64,000 bases of DNA from Chloranthus sessilifolius (taxonomy: Eukaryota > Streptophyta > Magnoliopsida > Chloranthales > Chloranthaceae), in assembly GCA_021018995.1 (NCBI GenBank), contig CM037588.1, positions 139,125,725 through 139,189,724 of the forward strand, given 5' to 3'. The notes under the pieces are model-generated. The model had not been told where the DNA came from and made no database searches. It was given only the letters and a program-made list of their open reading frames with translations. The translations under genes and the position numbers were made by a program. This document shows, one piece after another, positions 23,388 through 33,210 of this stretch. The stretch's first letter is position 1. Each line of letters starts with the position of its first letter.

Positions 23388-24910
23388 ATGCCGCCCAAGA
23401 CCCGATTGTCTTCAAAGAAGGCAACCTCTAATCTCCCGGTTCGACAAAAGAACGCCGCGCCACCACCACCTACCCCATCGCCGGCGAGGACTCCATCACC
23501 GTCGGCATCGGAGACCACCTCCGGTTCGATGAGCGCATCTATGCGCGAGTCTTCCCGCGAATCGACCCCAATGCCCCCACCACCCACTAACGTGGTGCAA
23601 CCAAACGAGTGGTGGGCGGCCAAGACCTTCGAGGTCGAATACATCATTGACCCAACCCTATTCACAAATCCCGATGTACCGGGCGAGACCCAATGGGCTC
23701 GAAACTACCTCAACAACGCCGGTCTCGGCAACCTTCTCAAACCAATCCGGGGTTCTTACTACCCTAGATTGGTGAGATTATTCTACCAAGGGCTTGTGGA
23801 CGGCCCGACCGACGATGTGATCAAGACCACCATTGAGGGTCGAGAGTACATGATCACTCGTCGCCACATACATGAGGTACTAGAGTGTTACCTCGACTTC
23901 ACACCCGAGACCACCCTCTTCCCACCCTTTGAAGAAGAAGTGAGATTTGAAGAGATCATGACCCGCATGACAAACGGGAAAAAGGGGTCGGGATCCTCCA
24001 TCAAGAGGGTTGACCTTCCCCACTACATGTGGATGCTTGATTCCATTATCAAGTGTAACCTCTATCCGTTACAGCACGACACCGAGCGGATAGATGTAGT
24101 GCAGCAGGCACTATATGCGGCCTTTTGTGGCCGATGGTTCGATGCCACCATGCTCATCCTAGAGGGGATGAGATATATAAAAGGGAAATTAATGAAGGGC
24201 AATTTGAGGCCCAAGGAGAAAATGCCGTATGCTCGGTTGATCTCGAGCATGTTGGAGTGTTACTCCAACGCTCCCGAGTATCTTGATATACAAGCAGGCG
24301 ATGGACCGGGTGAAGACGTTCTCAAAGTCTTCATGGACCCGTAGCTATAACCTGCTTAAGCGGACCCTACACTCGGGTCCCGCTCCGGTGGCAGCTAGCA
24401 CCATCGCCACCCCACCACCACTGTGAGGACCCACCCATGGGTGGGCACACCGAGCCTTGAGTGGAGAGGGCCACCTCTCACACATGCCTCACCGACACTT
24501 GACCCCACCTGCGTGCCGCTACACCCACCTCATCCTACAGGCGTGCTTCATCAGGGCCGACCATCGAGGAGGTGTTGGCCCGTATGGAGGCCAACAATGA
24601 AAGGATGAATCGGAGGATGGACTTCCTTCTATTCCATACCCTCCGCCACATCTACCCCACAGACTACCGCCGCTACCTTGCTCAGGAGGAGGAGTGGACA
24701 GCTGGACGCACCGCCTTCCATCGAGGACCCGTCTTCCATCCTACCACAGCCACTACCGACACGGCTCCTTCCACATCCACATCCGCTCCGCCGATTGAGA
24801 CGCTTCCACCACAGCCGCCGCTACCTCCGACTGCCCAGCCAGCACTGTCTCCACCACTGCAGCAACAGCCTGCTCCAGTACCCGACCAGCCTTACGAGGG
24901 GACTGCCTGA
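23388..24910 (+). pseudogene. Accessory ORF between pol and 3' LTR (plant transposon protein, PF20167-like)
   Basis: The first 70 residues or so are basic, then Pro/Ser-rich (PPPPTPSPARTPSPS). The core of roughly residues 75-315 has WWAAKTFEVEYIID, NNAGLGNLLKP, VRLFYQGL, LPHYMWMLDSII, and CGRWFDATMLILEGMRYIKGK, and resembles from memory the putative plant transposon protein domain (PF20167, also called Transposase_32). The C-terminal segment has a short coiled-coil-like ARMEANNERMNRRMD (near 24575) and a long Pro/Gln-rich tail. Accessory ORFs in this position occur in some plant Ty3 elements; their role is unknown. It sits in sense orientation after its own TATA-like box. It is broken, with few breaks. 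Confidence 0.7.
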
Positions 24911-25172
24911 CTCTTCTATGTATTTTGAGTTGTGATTGTATACCTGTAAATTGTTTTGTACGCCAACTTATCTGGCATTGTAAAATACAATTTTTAATAC
25001 AAATCAAAATTTTTGTGTAAATAGTTCAATTTTGTAAAATTTACTTCCATGCTTGTATTTGTGAATACCTAAATACGTCTGAGTCAACTGGACCACCTCA
25101 CCTGAGAGTGTGAGGGGGGGGGAGAGACCCAGACCGACGAACCTTGGGTTATTTTCGAGGATGAAAATTCCC

Positions 25173-25185
25173 AAGGTGGGGAGGA
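25173..25185 (+). other. Polypurine tract of the Tekay-like element
   Basis: AAGGTGGGGAGGA directly precedes the 3' LTR start. Confidence 0.9.
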
Positions 25186-25764
25186 TGTAATAGCCCAAAA
25201 AATCACACTAAACTATGACCTCAAGATCCGTGCCCGATCGGTCATAGGTTTGACCAAATAGAAGTCAAATAGTTAGCATGGGGGTGATGAATGGATGAGA
25301 TGTGATGAGTTGAGTGTTTATGTGGTGTATGATGGAAAATGTGAAGTCACGTACACCTACTGCGGTGTATGTGTTCAACACACAGGGAAGGGGAAAGATA
25401 AAAGGGTTTAATAACCCTAAAATTCTGGAAATTGGTTGTTGAAGGAGTAAAGAAGAGAGAGAGAGGAGTAAGAGTTTGAGCAAGCATTATTGTGAGGGAT
25501 TGGAAGGGTGATTCTAGCATTAAAGAGGCTGATTTAGCAAAGGGAATCCGTTCAAGCTAAAGCTGGAACCCTAGCCTTTCCAACCATGGATTTGAAATCA
25601 ATTTGAAATTGATTGAAGGTAAGAGTTATGTAGTTTGAATGCATGGATTGTAAGGGTAAATAGTGGTTAGAAATAGGTGTAAAATGTCGGATAAAAGTGT
25701 AGAGAAATAGAGGAAAAAGAGTGGAAAAAGGTTGGGATGAACAGCTCAAAAGGGGTTGAATCTG

Positions 25765-26225
25765 GCAATTTCGATTAATCGAAATTGAGGTTCGATTAAT
25801 CGAAATTCGCCAAGAAGTTGAAAAGTCAAGGAACCGAGTTGATTAATCGGCGAGTTTTGATTAATCGACTTTGGATTTCGATTAATCGATTTGAATATCG
25901 ATTAATCGACTGGGGACCTCCAGTGGACCCCAGGGGCTGGAGGAAATGACTTGGGGAAAATCGACTAATCGAAATGGGATTTCGATTAATCGATTTCAAA
26001 TTTCGATTAATCGATTTTGGGAACTCGATTACTCGAATTGAGAATCGACTTGGCAGAGCAGAGAATTTTGATTAATCAAATTGGGATTCGACTAATCGAA
26101 TGAAAATCTCGATTAATCGATTTGAGAATCGATTAATCGATATTGACTTTCGATTAGTCGATTTTGGAAATCGATTAATCGAATGAGAATCGATTAATCG
26201 ATTTTGGTGTTCGATTAATCGACTG
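25765..26225. repeat. CGATTAATCG palindrome array in the 3' LTR
   Basis: About 18 copies or near copies. The array is about 36 bases longer than in the 5' LTR, a length change within the array. A hairpin ACTGGGGACCTCCAGT lies at 25909-25924. Confidence 0.93.
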
Positions 26226-26543
26226 GGCTAAATTTTGTTGACTTTTGAGTTTGACTTTAAGCTTCATGGAGGGTCTTGGACCTCCTTTATTGCATCCATA
26301 GTAATGTGTTTCACCTGTTATGTGGTACCATAGGTGGTACGTGTGAGCTAGTGCACAAGGAGCCACGTGGGACCTTGATGCGTTGATCAAACAAAGACTT
26401 GAGGTAGGGAACACCTTGAACATGTACTTTATTTTACAAGAGCATGTATGTAGTGATATAGAATTTAAATTCAAAATATTTTATTGCTTAAGAATTGTGA
26501 AAAGTGTGTGTGTGTGACATCCATAAGAGTAATTATAATGAGT

Positions 26544-26937
26544 CATCCCCAGGGGATGAAGAAGTAAAGAGATAAGAGCATCAGGTGTGATGCAAGTGAA
26601 TGGATACATCCCAGGGATGTATCCAAGATTGAATCATGTTTGATAGGGCTTAACTGATATAAGATAGCACACTTATACGGTGAATAACTATATGTAAGGC
26701 ACCGATATTTTTGTTATTTGAGGTTTGATAGGGTACCCCACCGACGTGGCGGGATATCCACGACTGACACGGCAGGATATCCGTGACCGATACGGCGGTG
26801 AAATCATACGCCAGTGCGGAGGCTTATCCGTACATAGTAAGCACACCCCAGGGGTGTTGATTTGAGACAAGTGAAACCCCGCCACCAATCCCCAGGGGAA
26901 AGGGGCTTGGGTACTATATTGTATTCCCAGGGAATAC
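26544..26937. repeat. Cluster of five CCCAGGG-centred palindromes
   Basis: Each has different arms around the same centre: CATCCCCAGGGGATG, a 23-base palindrome at 26602-26624 with arms GGATACAT and ATGTATCC, ACACCCCAGGGGTGT, TCCCCAGGGGA and GTATTCCCAGGGAATAC. The 5' LTR has the counterparts at 13790-14185. Confidence 0.9.
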
Positions 26938-27710
26938 GTTAAAAGTGTCTATATAGATGACGATGATGAGTATCTCATCGGGCTCGATGCTATATTGCTC
27001 GGGGATTACTTAAGTTGAAAGTTTAAGTTTTGCTTTAGGCCTCTTCAGCATCATTCATGAGTAAATAAAAGACACGAGTAAACTACCAGTAAAATATAAT
27101 ACTTTTAACTGTTTTCATCAGTAATTGCATAGACACATCATGCATGGCATATCATGGAATATATGTGAGTAATAATTTATATGTTCAACTATGTTTTGTT
27201 CCCTATTGAGCTAGGATGTAGCTCACTCTATAGACTATACGTCGCAGGTCCACTACTAGCAGCCGCCGAGGCTTCAGGAGACGCTGACCCCGGTGAGTCG
27301 GACCTTGCGACCGGCGAAGAGTTGGAGCCTCCTCCTGAGGACTTCTTCTAGAGGACTCCGTTGTGCCGCTTTGAGGGCTTTTTGATAGGGATTTGTACGG
27401 CTTGGTATGTCAAGTCTTGTTTTGGTTGAACAATGTATATATTGGGTTTTGGGATTATTCTTTTGGGGCGAACCATCCGTGGTGATTGCTATCATCGATG
27501 GTTCGGATCGGTTCTCCATTCATGCAGAGGCATGAGGGTAGAACTGTCTTTTGAGAAATGCTTTTATATAGATTTAAATTCCGCAGTTTCATTTACTACT
27601 TCATTTTGCTTGATATACCAATGTTCCATGCTTAGCTAAGGGGCACGGTCAAGATGATCGTGCTGATGGCACAGGTTTCGGGGTGCCAAAATCTGGGCTG
27701 TCACAAGAAA

Positions 27711-29150
27711 AATATTACCTTATCTTACTGCTAGATTAGTTACCGGATTTATAATCTGCAAAAAGAATAAAAAATCTTCCCCCAAACTTGAGAGAAAAAT
27801 ACTACCAATTTTATAGAATCTAAAAAGTTAGATGTTAGTAGCACTATATAAAAACTAGCAAATAGAAAGAAACTTTATTTATATATAATTACAGAAACAT
27901 GGAAAGAAAATTAATTATAAAAAGAAATTCCTAAGAAAAATCTAGACACACACTAAACTAAGACACTGGCAGCAATGTCCGAGATAAGAATTTTTTGATA
28001 AAGATCGGTCATCGACTTCTAACTACCTTCAATCAAAGTCTCTCATTCCTTCCCACCAAATGAGCATTCACTCCTTTGCAGGGTCACCTCCCCTCCTCTT
28101 CTTTAGAGAGAGCATTCATAACTCGACAGAGTGCTACTCCAAGAGCTATCGAATACTCCTCATTGCCCTTCTTTATCTCACATCCCCATTCTCTGAGGAG
28201 ACGGAAATGAAGACATTTCCAGATCAACCTTCAGCCTATACTGCTCTCTTGCGAAAAAAAATTATAAAGAGACGGTAGAGTTGGGAAGGGGGAACTATGA
28301 GCAATGGGGAAGGGTGGTGGGGAGATCAAGGATGGGATGGGAAATGACACTGGAAATTGTAGCCTATCCTTATCATTTAGGAAGTCGCATTTTGGGCGGG
28401 TTGTAATGGTATAAGGGTTAGGAAGTGGGGGACAATGGGTTCTTGGTATATGGTTTCGAATTTGGGTTAGGTTTAGGGTCAAGGGTAGTTTCTGTGGACA
28501 ATTCAGCATCTCGGATGGATTTATGCCGCTTTAAATCTTTTACTTTCTACTATGTAGCTAGGAGCTTAGTTCTATGTATTTCAAGAATTCTATTAAGTTG
28601 TTTACTGAAATTGCTCTAGTTATGCTCTTCCGTCATGGTGTTTTAGGTATGAAAGGTGGAAGACGAAAGAGATGAGATGGTTTATGGATGGGTATGGATT
28701 TATAGGGAAGAGGGTTGGTTTTGAACTGTAACTTCGATTTAAATGTCGATGTGTAGGTTTCTAGGTTAGGGTAGTTGGGAAGTGGCAGAATTGAATGCAG
28801 TTTTTGTTTATTCTATACAATTTTAAATGGGTTTCAATTCTAATGCTCTCGATAAGACTGATCACCAGGTTCTCCTGTTCCCTAGAATTGTCGTTTGCAA
28901 TTCTGGATAACGCCCACGAGAATTTGCGACTGAAAAATCATACACGCTACGATTGGACTCAATACTCACGGGAAATCGCAAATCCATACACTTCAAGTGA
29001 TTAAAAACAAAGAAAAGAGTCTTTACGATTTAGTGGTATTGTATAAAACATAAAAGAGTCATTTCAAAAGTACTTATGTACATATGTTATACGTGTTTAC
29101 TACGGGTGAGTCGATAGCTCGACAAATACAGGAGGAATTCAATGACGATC
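27711..29150 (-). other. Internal region of the Tat/Athila-type element, right of the insertion
   Basis: It continues the outer element after the target duplication. No RT, protease or integrase motif was recognised. The small open frames here show no recognisable domain. Confidence 0.5.
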
Positions 29151-30270
29151 AAGGGGAGTTGATGTTCCTCCCATAAAAATATTCCCTCCTGGGGTGCCCA
29201 TCGGCCATAAAGAAGAATAATTACTCTCTCTCGAGTTAACCAGAATGGTTAGTTGTTCAACCTGAGTTTCTAACCGTGTAATGGTTTCCAGGAGATTATT
29301 GAGTAGCTGTGTTTGAATCTGGACATGCTACAACCAGCTATCGGCTTTCTGCGACAAGGCTTCTTCAACTGCGGTTTGGTCTTGAGTCTGTGTGGGGAAA
29401 AATACCGGAGAGTGCTAAGGAACTTTCTGAGTTAGGTCGTGGTTGGGTTCACAGGCTTCTCCTTGTTGAGATGTTGGATTCGATTTTATATCTATCAGAG
29501 ATTGAATTTTTGTCTTTCAAGGCTTTAATTTTGGAAGGCAATTTATCATTGATTTTAATTTCTATAGCCCTCTCTACCGAAGAGGTATACTCCTTAAGGT
29601 CTTTGATTCAATCTCACCCAATGCTTGGCATTGCACTGAGTCCTCGTTAAAGTTCTCAAAGAGTTCCCATGCAGTCTCAGCAGACAAAGTACGAAACATC
29701 CCCCCACAGGCAACATCAACTATGTGCCAAGTTTTTTCATTCAGACCTTCATAGAAAGTGAGGACTATTTGCCAATGGGTGACTTCGTGATGAGGACACC
29801 TATATAAGAGATTGTTGAGGCGCATCCACCCCTCTTGAAGAGATTCATCCGAAGATTGTTGAAAAGTTCTAATAAGATACTGGATTTGATTCATTTTGTG
29901 TGTTGGGAAGTATTTCATGAGAAATCCTCGTTCCAAGTCCTCCCAATTGGCGAATGAATTATGAGGCAAAGAATATATCCACTACTTTGCCTCATCTCTA
30001 AGAGAATATGAAAATAGCCTTAAACGAATAGATGTTTCTGGCAAATATTGGATTCAGATAAGGTTGCACACTTCTATAAATTATCTTAAATGTGAATAAG
30101 AATCTTCATCCCTTAGCCAACGGAATATTGGAAGTACTTGAAATTTTGGGCGTAATTTTAAAAATCTCGTTACCGGTCATAGAGGTTGATTGTATACATG
30201 GAGGAGGTACATAGTAGTCCCCCATCATTTTAGCCATAAATTGCTTAACTTTTGCCTTATTCGTCTAGAA
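29150..30270 (-). pseudogene. gag: gag of the Tat/Athila-type element
   Basis: Reading on the minus strand, the N-terminal MGDYYVPPP block lies near 30215. The gag core follows (SFANWEDLERGFLMKYFP, QIQYLIRTFQQ, LLYRCPHHEVTHWQ, VACGGMFRTLS at about 29690-29960). A coiled-coil-like end reads LETQVEQLTILVNSRE near 29245. The pattern matches Athila/Tat gag. Broken, with several breaks. Confidence 0.82.
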
Positions 30271-30555
30271 TTTGTTATGGGGCAGGTTGCCTAAAACTAA
30301 GCTTTCTAGTTTTGTTTTAAATTTATGTAATTTTTATTTTAGATAGCGGGGAGAGAAACAAATCTGAATTTCTAATTCCTAGGGCCTGCAGAAGTGTTGA
30401 AAGTCTGAACCGTTACTCCGAGTAAACTTGCGAAAGATTAAGAAGAGATTAAAGAAAAATAAAAAGATAAAGAAATATAAAAAGAGAAAGATAAATATTA
30501 GTTTCTAAAAGAATAAAAATATTAGATAAAAATAGAAATAAAGATAAATTCTGCT

Positions 30556-30573
30556 TCCCTAGCAACGGCGCCA
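30556..30573 (-). other. Primer-binding site, tRNA-Asp type
   Basis: The minus strand reads TGGCGCCGTTGCTAGGGA, one or two changes from the tRNA-Asp complement, six bases inside the LTR. Confidence 0.85.
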
Positions 30574-30579
30574 AAAATT

Positions 30580-32114
30580 TGATCGCTACTTATATATGTT
30601 CTAATTAAATTCAAGTCTTAACCTATTGCAAGCGCACAATGAAAATCATAGTACTAGCATAGGATCGTTCCTACGAGGAAGTTTGTTTATCTAGTTATTT
30701 CTGATTTATATCTTTTATTTAAATCCTTATTTTAAAATCTTATATTTATCTTTTAAGATCTAATCTACTGGAGAAATATGAATAAAAGAATGGTTTCTTA
30801 ATCTAAAGTGCATAAAATAAATCTAAATCCTCCTTCTGATTGAGGTCGTCAATCCCAATTTTCAGCTATCAGATATTTATGAATTTAAATAGTACCGTTA
30901 TACTATATCTCTAGTTTCCTAGCATTGATCGTCAATCAAGTCTAAGATCCTATTAATATAGATTTAATCTAATCATCAACTTCCTAAAATCTGGGCATCA
31001 ATCAAACTTTAGAAAACTGAAGATGAAAAAGTAAAAATCGTTACACTAATATACAAATTCTAACCCGAGTCCTCAATTCAAATCAAAACTTGGAGATGTT
31101 TACAAAGCAGGAAATAAAAGAAAATAAAATCTAAACTAGAAAGCAAAGTAAAATATATCCTTCAACCCTCAGCCGCAATTGTCAATTGCTCCTAAGAAAT
31201 TACAGATATCTACACTAATCTTCAGCACTCAATTGCAGTCATCAATTTCTCTTGAGAAACCTCTTATATCTAATCTACTCCCACTATGTTACACTACTGA
31301 TCGGAAGAAAATCCAATCTCAGGCGTCAATTGATGTTGAAATTCTTCGATGCTTATTCCTATGTCGAGCCCTCTTATTTATAGATCATAAGGGGTCGGCT
31401 TACAAAGACTTCTAATTCTAAAAAAGAAACTACTAAAAATAAAAGTATCCTAATATAACTCTAATTCCTAATTTTATTCTTTTCCTTGCTTTCTTTAGTT
31501 GATGCTCTTCTAGAAGGTTCTTTAGTCTTCAGCAACAGAGTCTTTTGGAGTTTATCTTCATCAATCTTCTCAGATCTATGGTTCACCAAACTTTTAATTT
31601 CAGAGATCTTCTAATTCAATACATGGCGGTGATAGTCTCACGTGATCAGCAGCGAGAAAGTTTTCTCAATCGTAAATTACGATTGTCTCTTCTTTTTCTG
31701 GAAAATCATAAATCATGATTTTCTCTTCTTTCATGGCTTTCATACAAGGCGATTCTCTTTTCACGATTTATCGCCTTTCTGTATCGTCTTTACTCTTTTG
31801 TCGCTTCTGAAAATTCGTCTTTTTAAAGAATCATAAAATTACAATTTCTTATTTCTTTCTTTCTTCTTTTTACTTCAGCAGTAGTGCAAAATCGTCAAAT
31901 ACGATTTCTCAGCGTCCTTGTATTGGTGAAACGTCTTTATACGCTCAATCATCATTCTTACTGCTATTTGAGTTCATTTTGATGAATATTAGCATTGAGG
32001 CTCTCTTTTGCTCTTTATCTTTAATATCTGTATATCAGTAGCTTATTAGTACCAAACTAAGGCCTAGCATCACTAAGTTGAGGATGATAAAATGGTAAAT
32101 TATTGGACTGATCA
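30580..32114 (-). repeat. LTR of the Tat/Athila-type element (right, 5' in sense)
   Basis: The + strand edges are TGATCGC and TGATCA. It has a TATA box CTATAAATA (minus) at 31375-31383 and the same paired AATCGT/ACGATT half-sites upstream of it, for example AATCGTAAATTACGATT near 31667-31685. It aligns throughout with 6937-8462. Confidence 0.8.
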
Positions 32115-33205
32115 AAGGTGTTTTTGATCGCATCGACGGAATAAAATAATTAAATATGAAATTTCTACATATTTATTTTTTTTACAATAGCCCCCTTTGG
32201 GTGGCCGCCGGCGTCGAAAATTGGCAGGGAGGTCCAGCCCAACCCGAGCTCCAACTTCCGTGAGAGGTACAACCCCAAATTATGGGCCTAAGGCCCTCTT
32301 TCAATGGCCCAAAGAGAGCTCTATAGTGCTGGAAATAGGGCTCTATAGTCTTGCACTCGTGCACCAACAGTGCACTCAAGCACATACATGTGCGCACATA
32401 CGCAGCATGTGCACCGCTTGTGCACAGTGCTTGGCTGTGCTCGGCTCAGGCTTCGCTCGGGCTAGGCTTGATTATAATTCTAAGGCCATTTATGGCACGG
32501 TTTGGACTCGGATTCAGACCAAATTCGAGGTTCGGTGTCCCGAAGCATCAATGTCGCATGGAAAAGTATCGAGTGCTCTATCCATTGATATATCATGACC
32601 AAAATTCCAAATGAATAATAACATTAAAATAAATATTTTTCGATCGATGGTCATGATGAATTTAAAAACTTAGAATCGTGATATCTCTTTATTTACTCAT
32701 CCAATTGTAGTATATTATATATCGATTTTACCATCTCGAACCGATCTACACACTGGTAAAACATAACTGAATTATATTATGCATTTGTTTTATATTTCTA
32801 TTTTTGGTGACGTCACTCGACCAGACGCCTAGTCATGATAGAGGCATCTATCACTCGATATATTTAGAATATGACCCAATGACCAGCGCTAATTGGGAAT
32901 ATTACCTTATCAGCAGTGCACCATCTAATTATTATGCTCGTTCGATCACGGGTGGCATGTATATCAGTTCTCCCGATCATCATGCTTTTGGGTCATTTGA
33001 TCAAGCCATGATTGGATCCTTAAAATGACCAAATTGGGTCTTGACCGAAAAATAGACTAATAGTAAAACATTAGGCTAATCACATCTAACGGGCCCGTTT
33101 GGCCTGATTCGGACTCTAATGACCTCAAAATGCATACGTTCACGCTATTAAGGTAGAATCTTTTATCGCTCACACCGAACTCGTTTCTTATCAAAATGTG
33201 GCATA
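32115..33205. other. Unassigned repeat-like sequence
   Basis: No domain is recognised. A GC-richer part (32345-32470) is crowded with GTGCAC and TGTGCGCACA palindromes; the rest is AT-rich. It flanks the next solo LTR, whose right flank continues to 35699, so it may belong to another element whose ends were not found. Confidence 0.4.
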
Positions 33206-33210
33206 TGAGT

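Larger units (their letters stand above)
10298..27705 (+). mobile_element. Tekay-like Ty3 chromovirus with accessory ORF, 17.4 kb including two nested solo LTRs
   Basis: The parts in order are 5' LTR, tRNA-Met primer site, gag, protease, RT, RNase H, integrase with chromodomain-like end, a palindrome-rich untranslated region, an accessory ORF, polypurine tract and 3' LTR. The 5-bp duplication AGAAA flanks it at 10293-10297 and 27706-27710. Without the two solo LTRs it is about 13.1 kb. The first 650 bases of the two LTRs differ at about 12 sites, mostly transitions, which suggests under about one million years at common plant rates. It is a broken copy with roughly half a dozen breaks plus one insertion in integrase. 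Confidence 0.93.
25186..27705 (+). repeat. 3' LTR of the Tekay-like element, 2520 bp
   Basis: It starts TGTAATAGCCC and ends GGGCTGTCACA, then AGAAA. It is uninterrupted and nearly identical to the 5' LTR. A CGATTAATCG array runs over 25765-26225. Five CCCAGGG-centred palindromes lie at 26544-26558, 26602-26624, 26843-26857, 26889-26899 and 26921-26937. The block CTAGGATGTAGCTCAC near 27210 is shared with the sister-family solo LTRs. Confidence 0.95.
6430..32114 (-). mobile_element. Tat/Athila-type LTR element, tandem composite, host of the 17.4-kb insertion
   Basis: Read on the minus strand the order is LTR (30580-32114), tRNA-Asp primer site, gag, a long internal region with no recognised pol, polypurine tract, LTR (6937-8462), then a second primer site and the start of another gag (6430-6936). 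An LTR with internal sequence on both sides is what recombination between copies or tandem insertion gives. The two LTRs differ at roughly 7 percent over the first 170 bases counted, so this is older than the element inside it. It is broken in many places and gag-only as far as can be seen. Confidence 0.75.

Noticed and set aside
23189-23665. 158-codon minus-strand open frame opposite the accessory ORF
   Set aside because: It is a shadow of the GC-rich, Pro/Ser-coding start of the plus-strand ORF, with low-complexity Gly/Val/Asp content.
32182-32614. Overlapping open frames (71 to 133 codons) as a small gene
   Set aside because: They arise from a GC-rich palindromic stretch, overlap on both strands, and show no domain.
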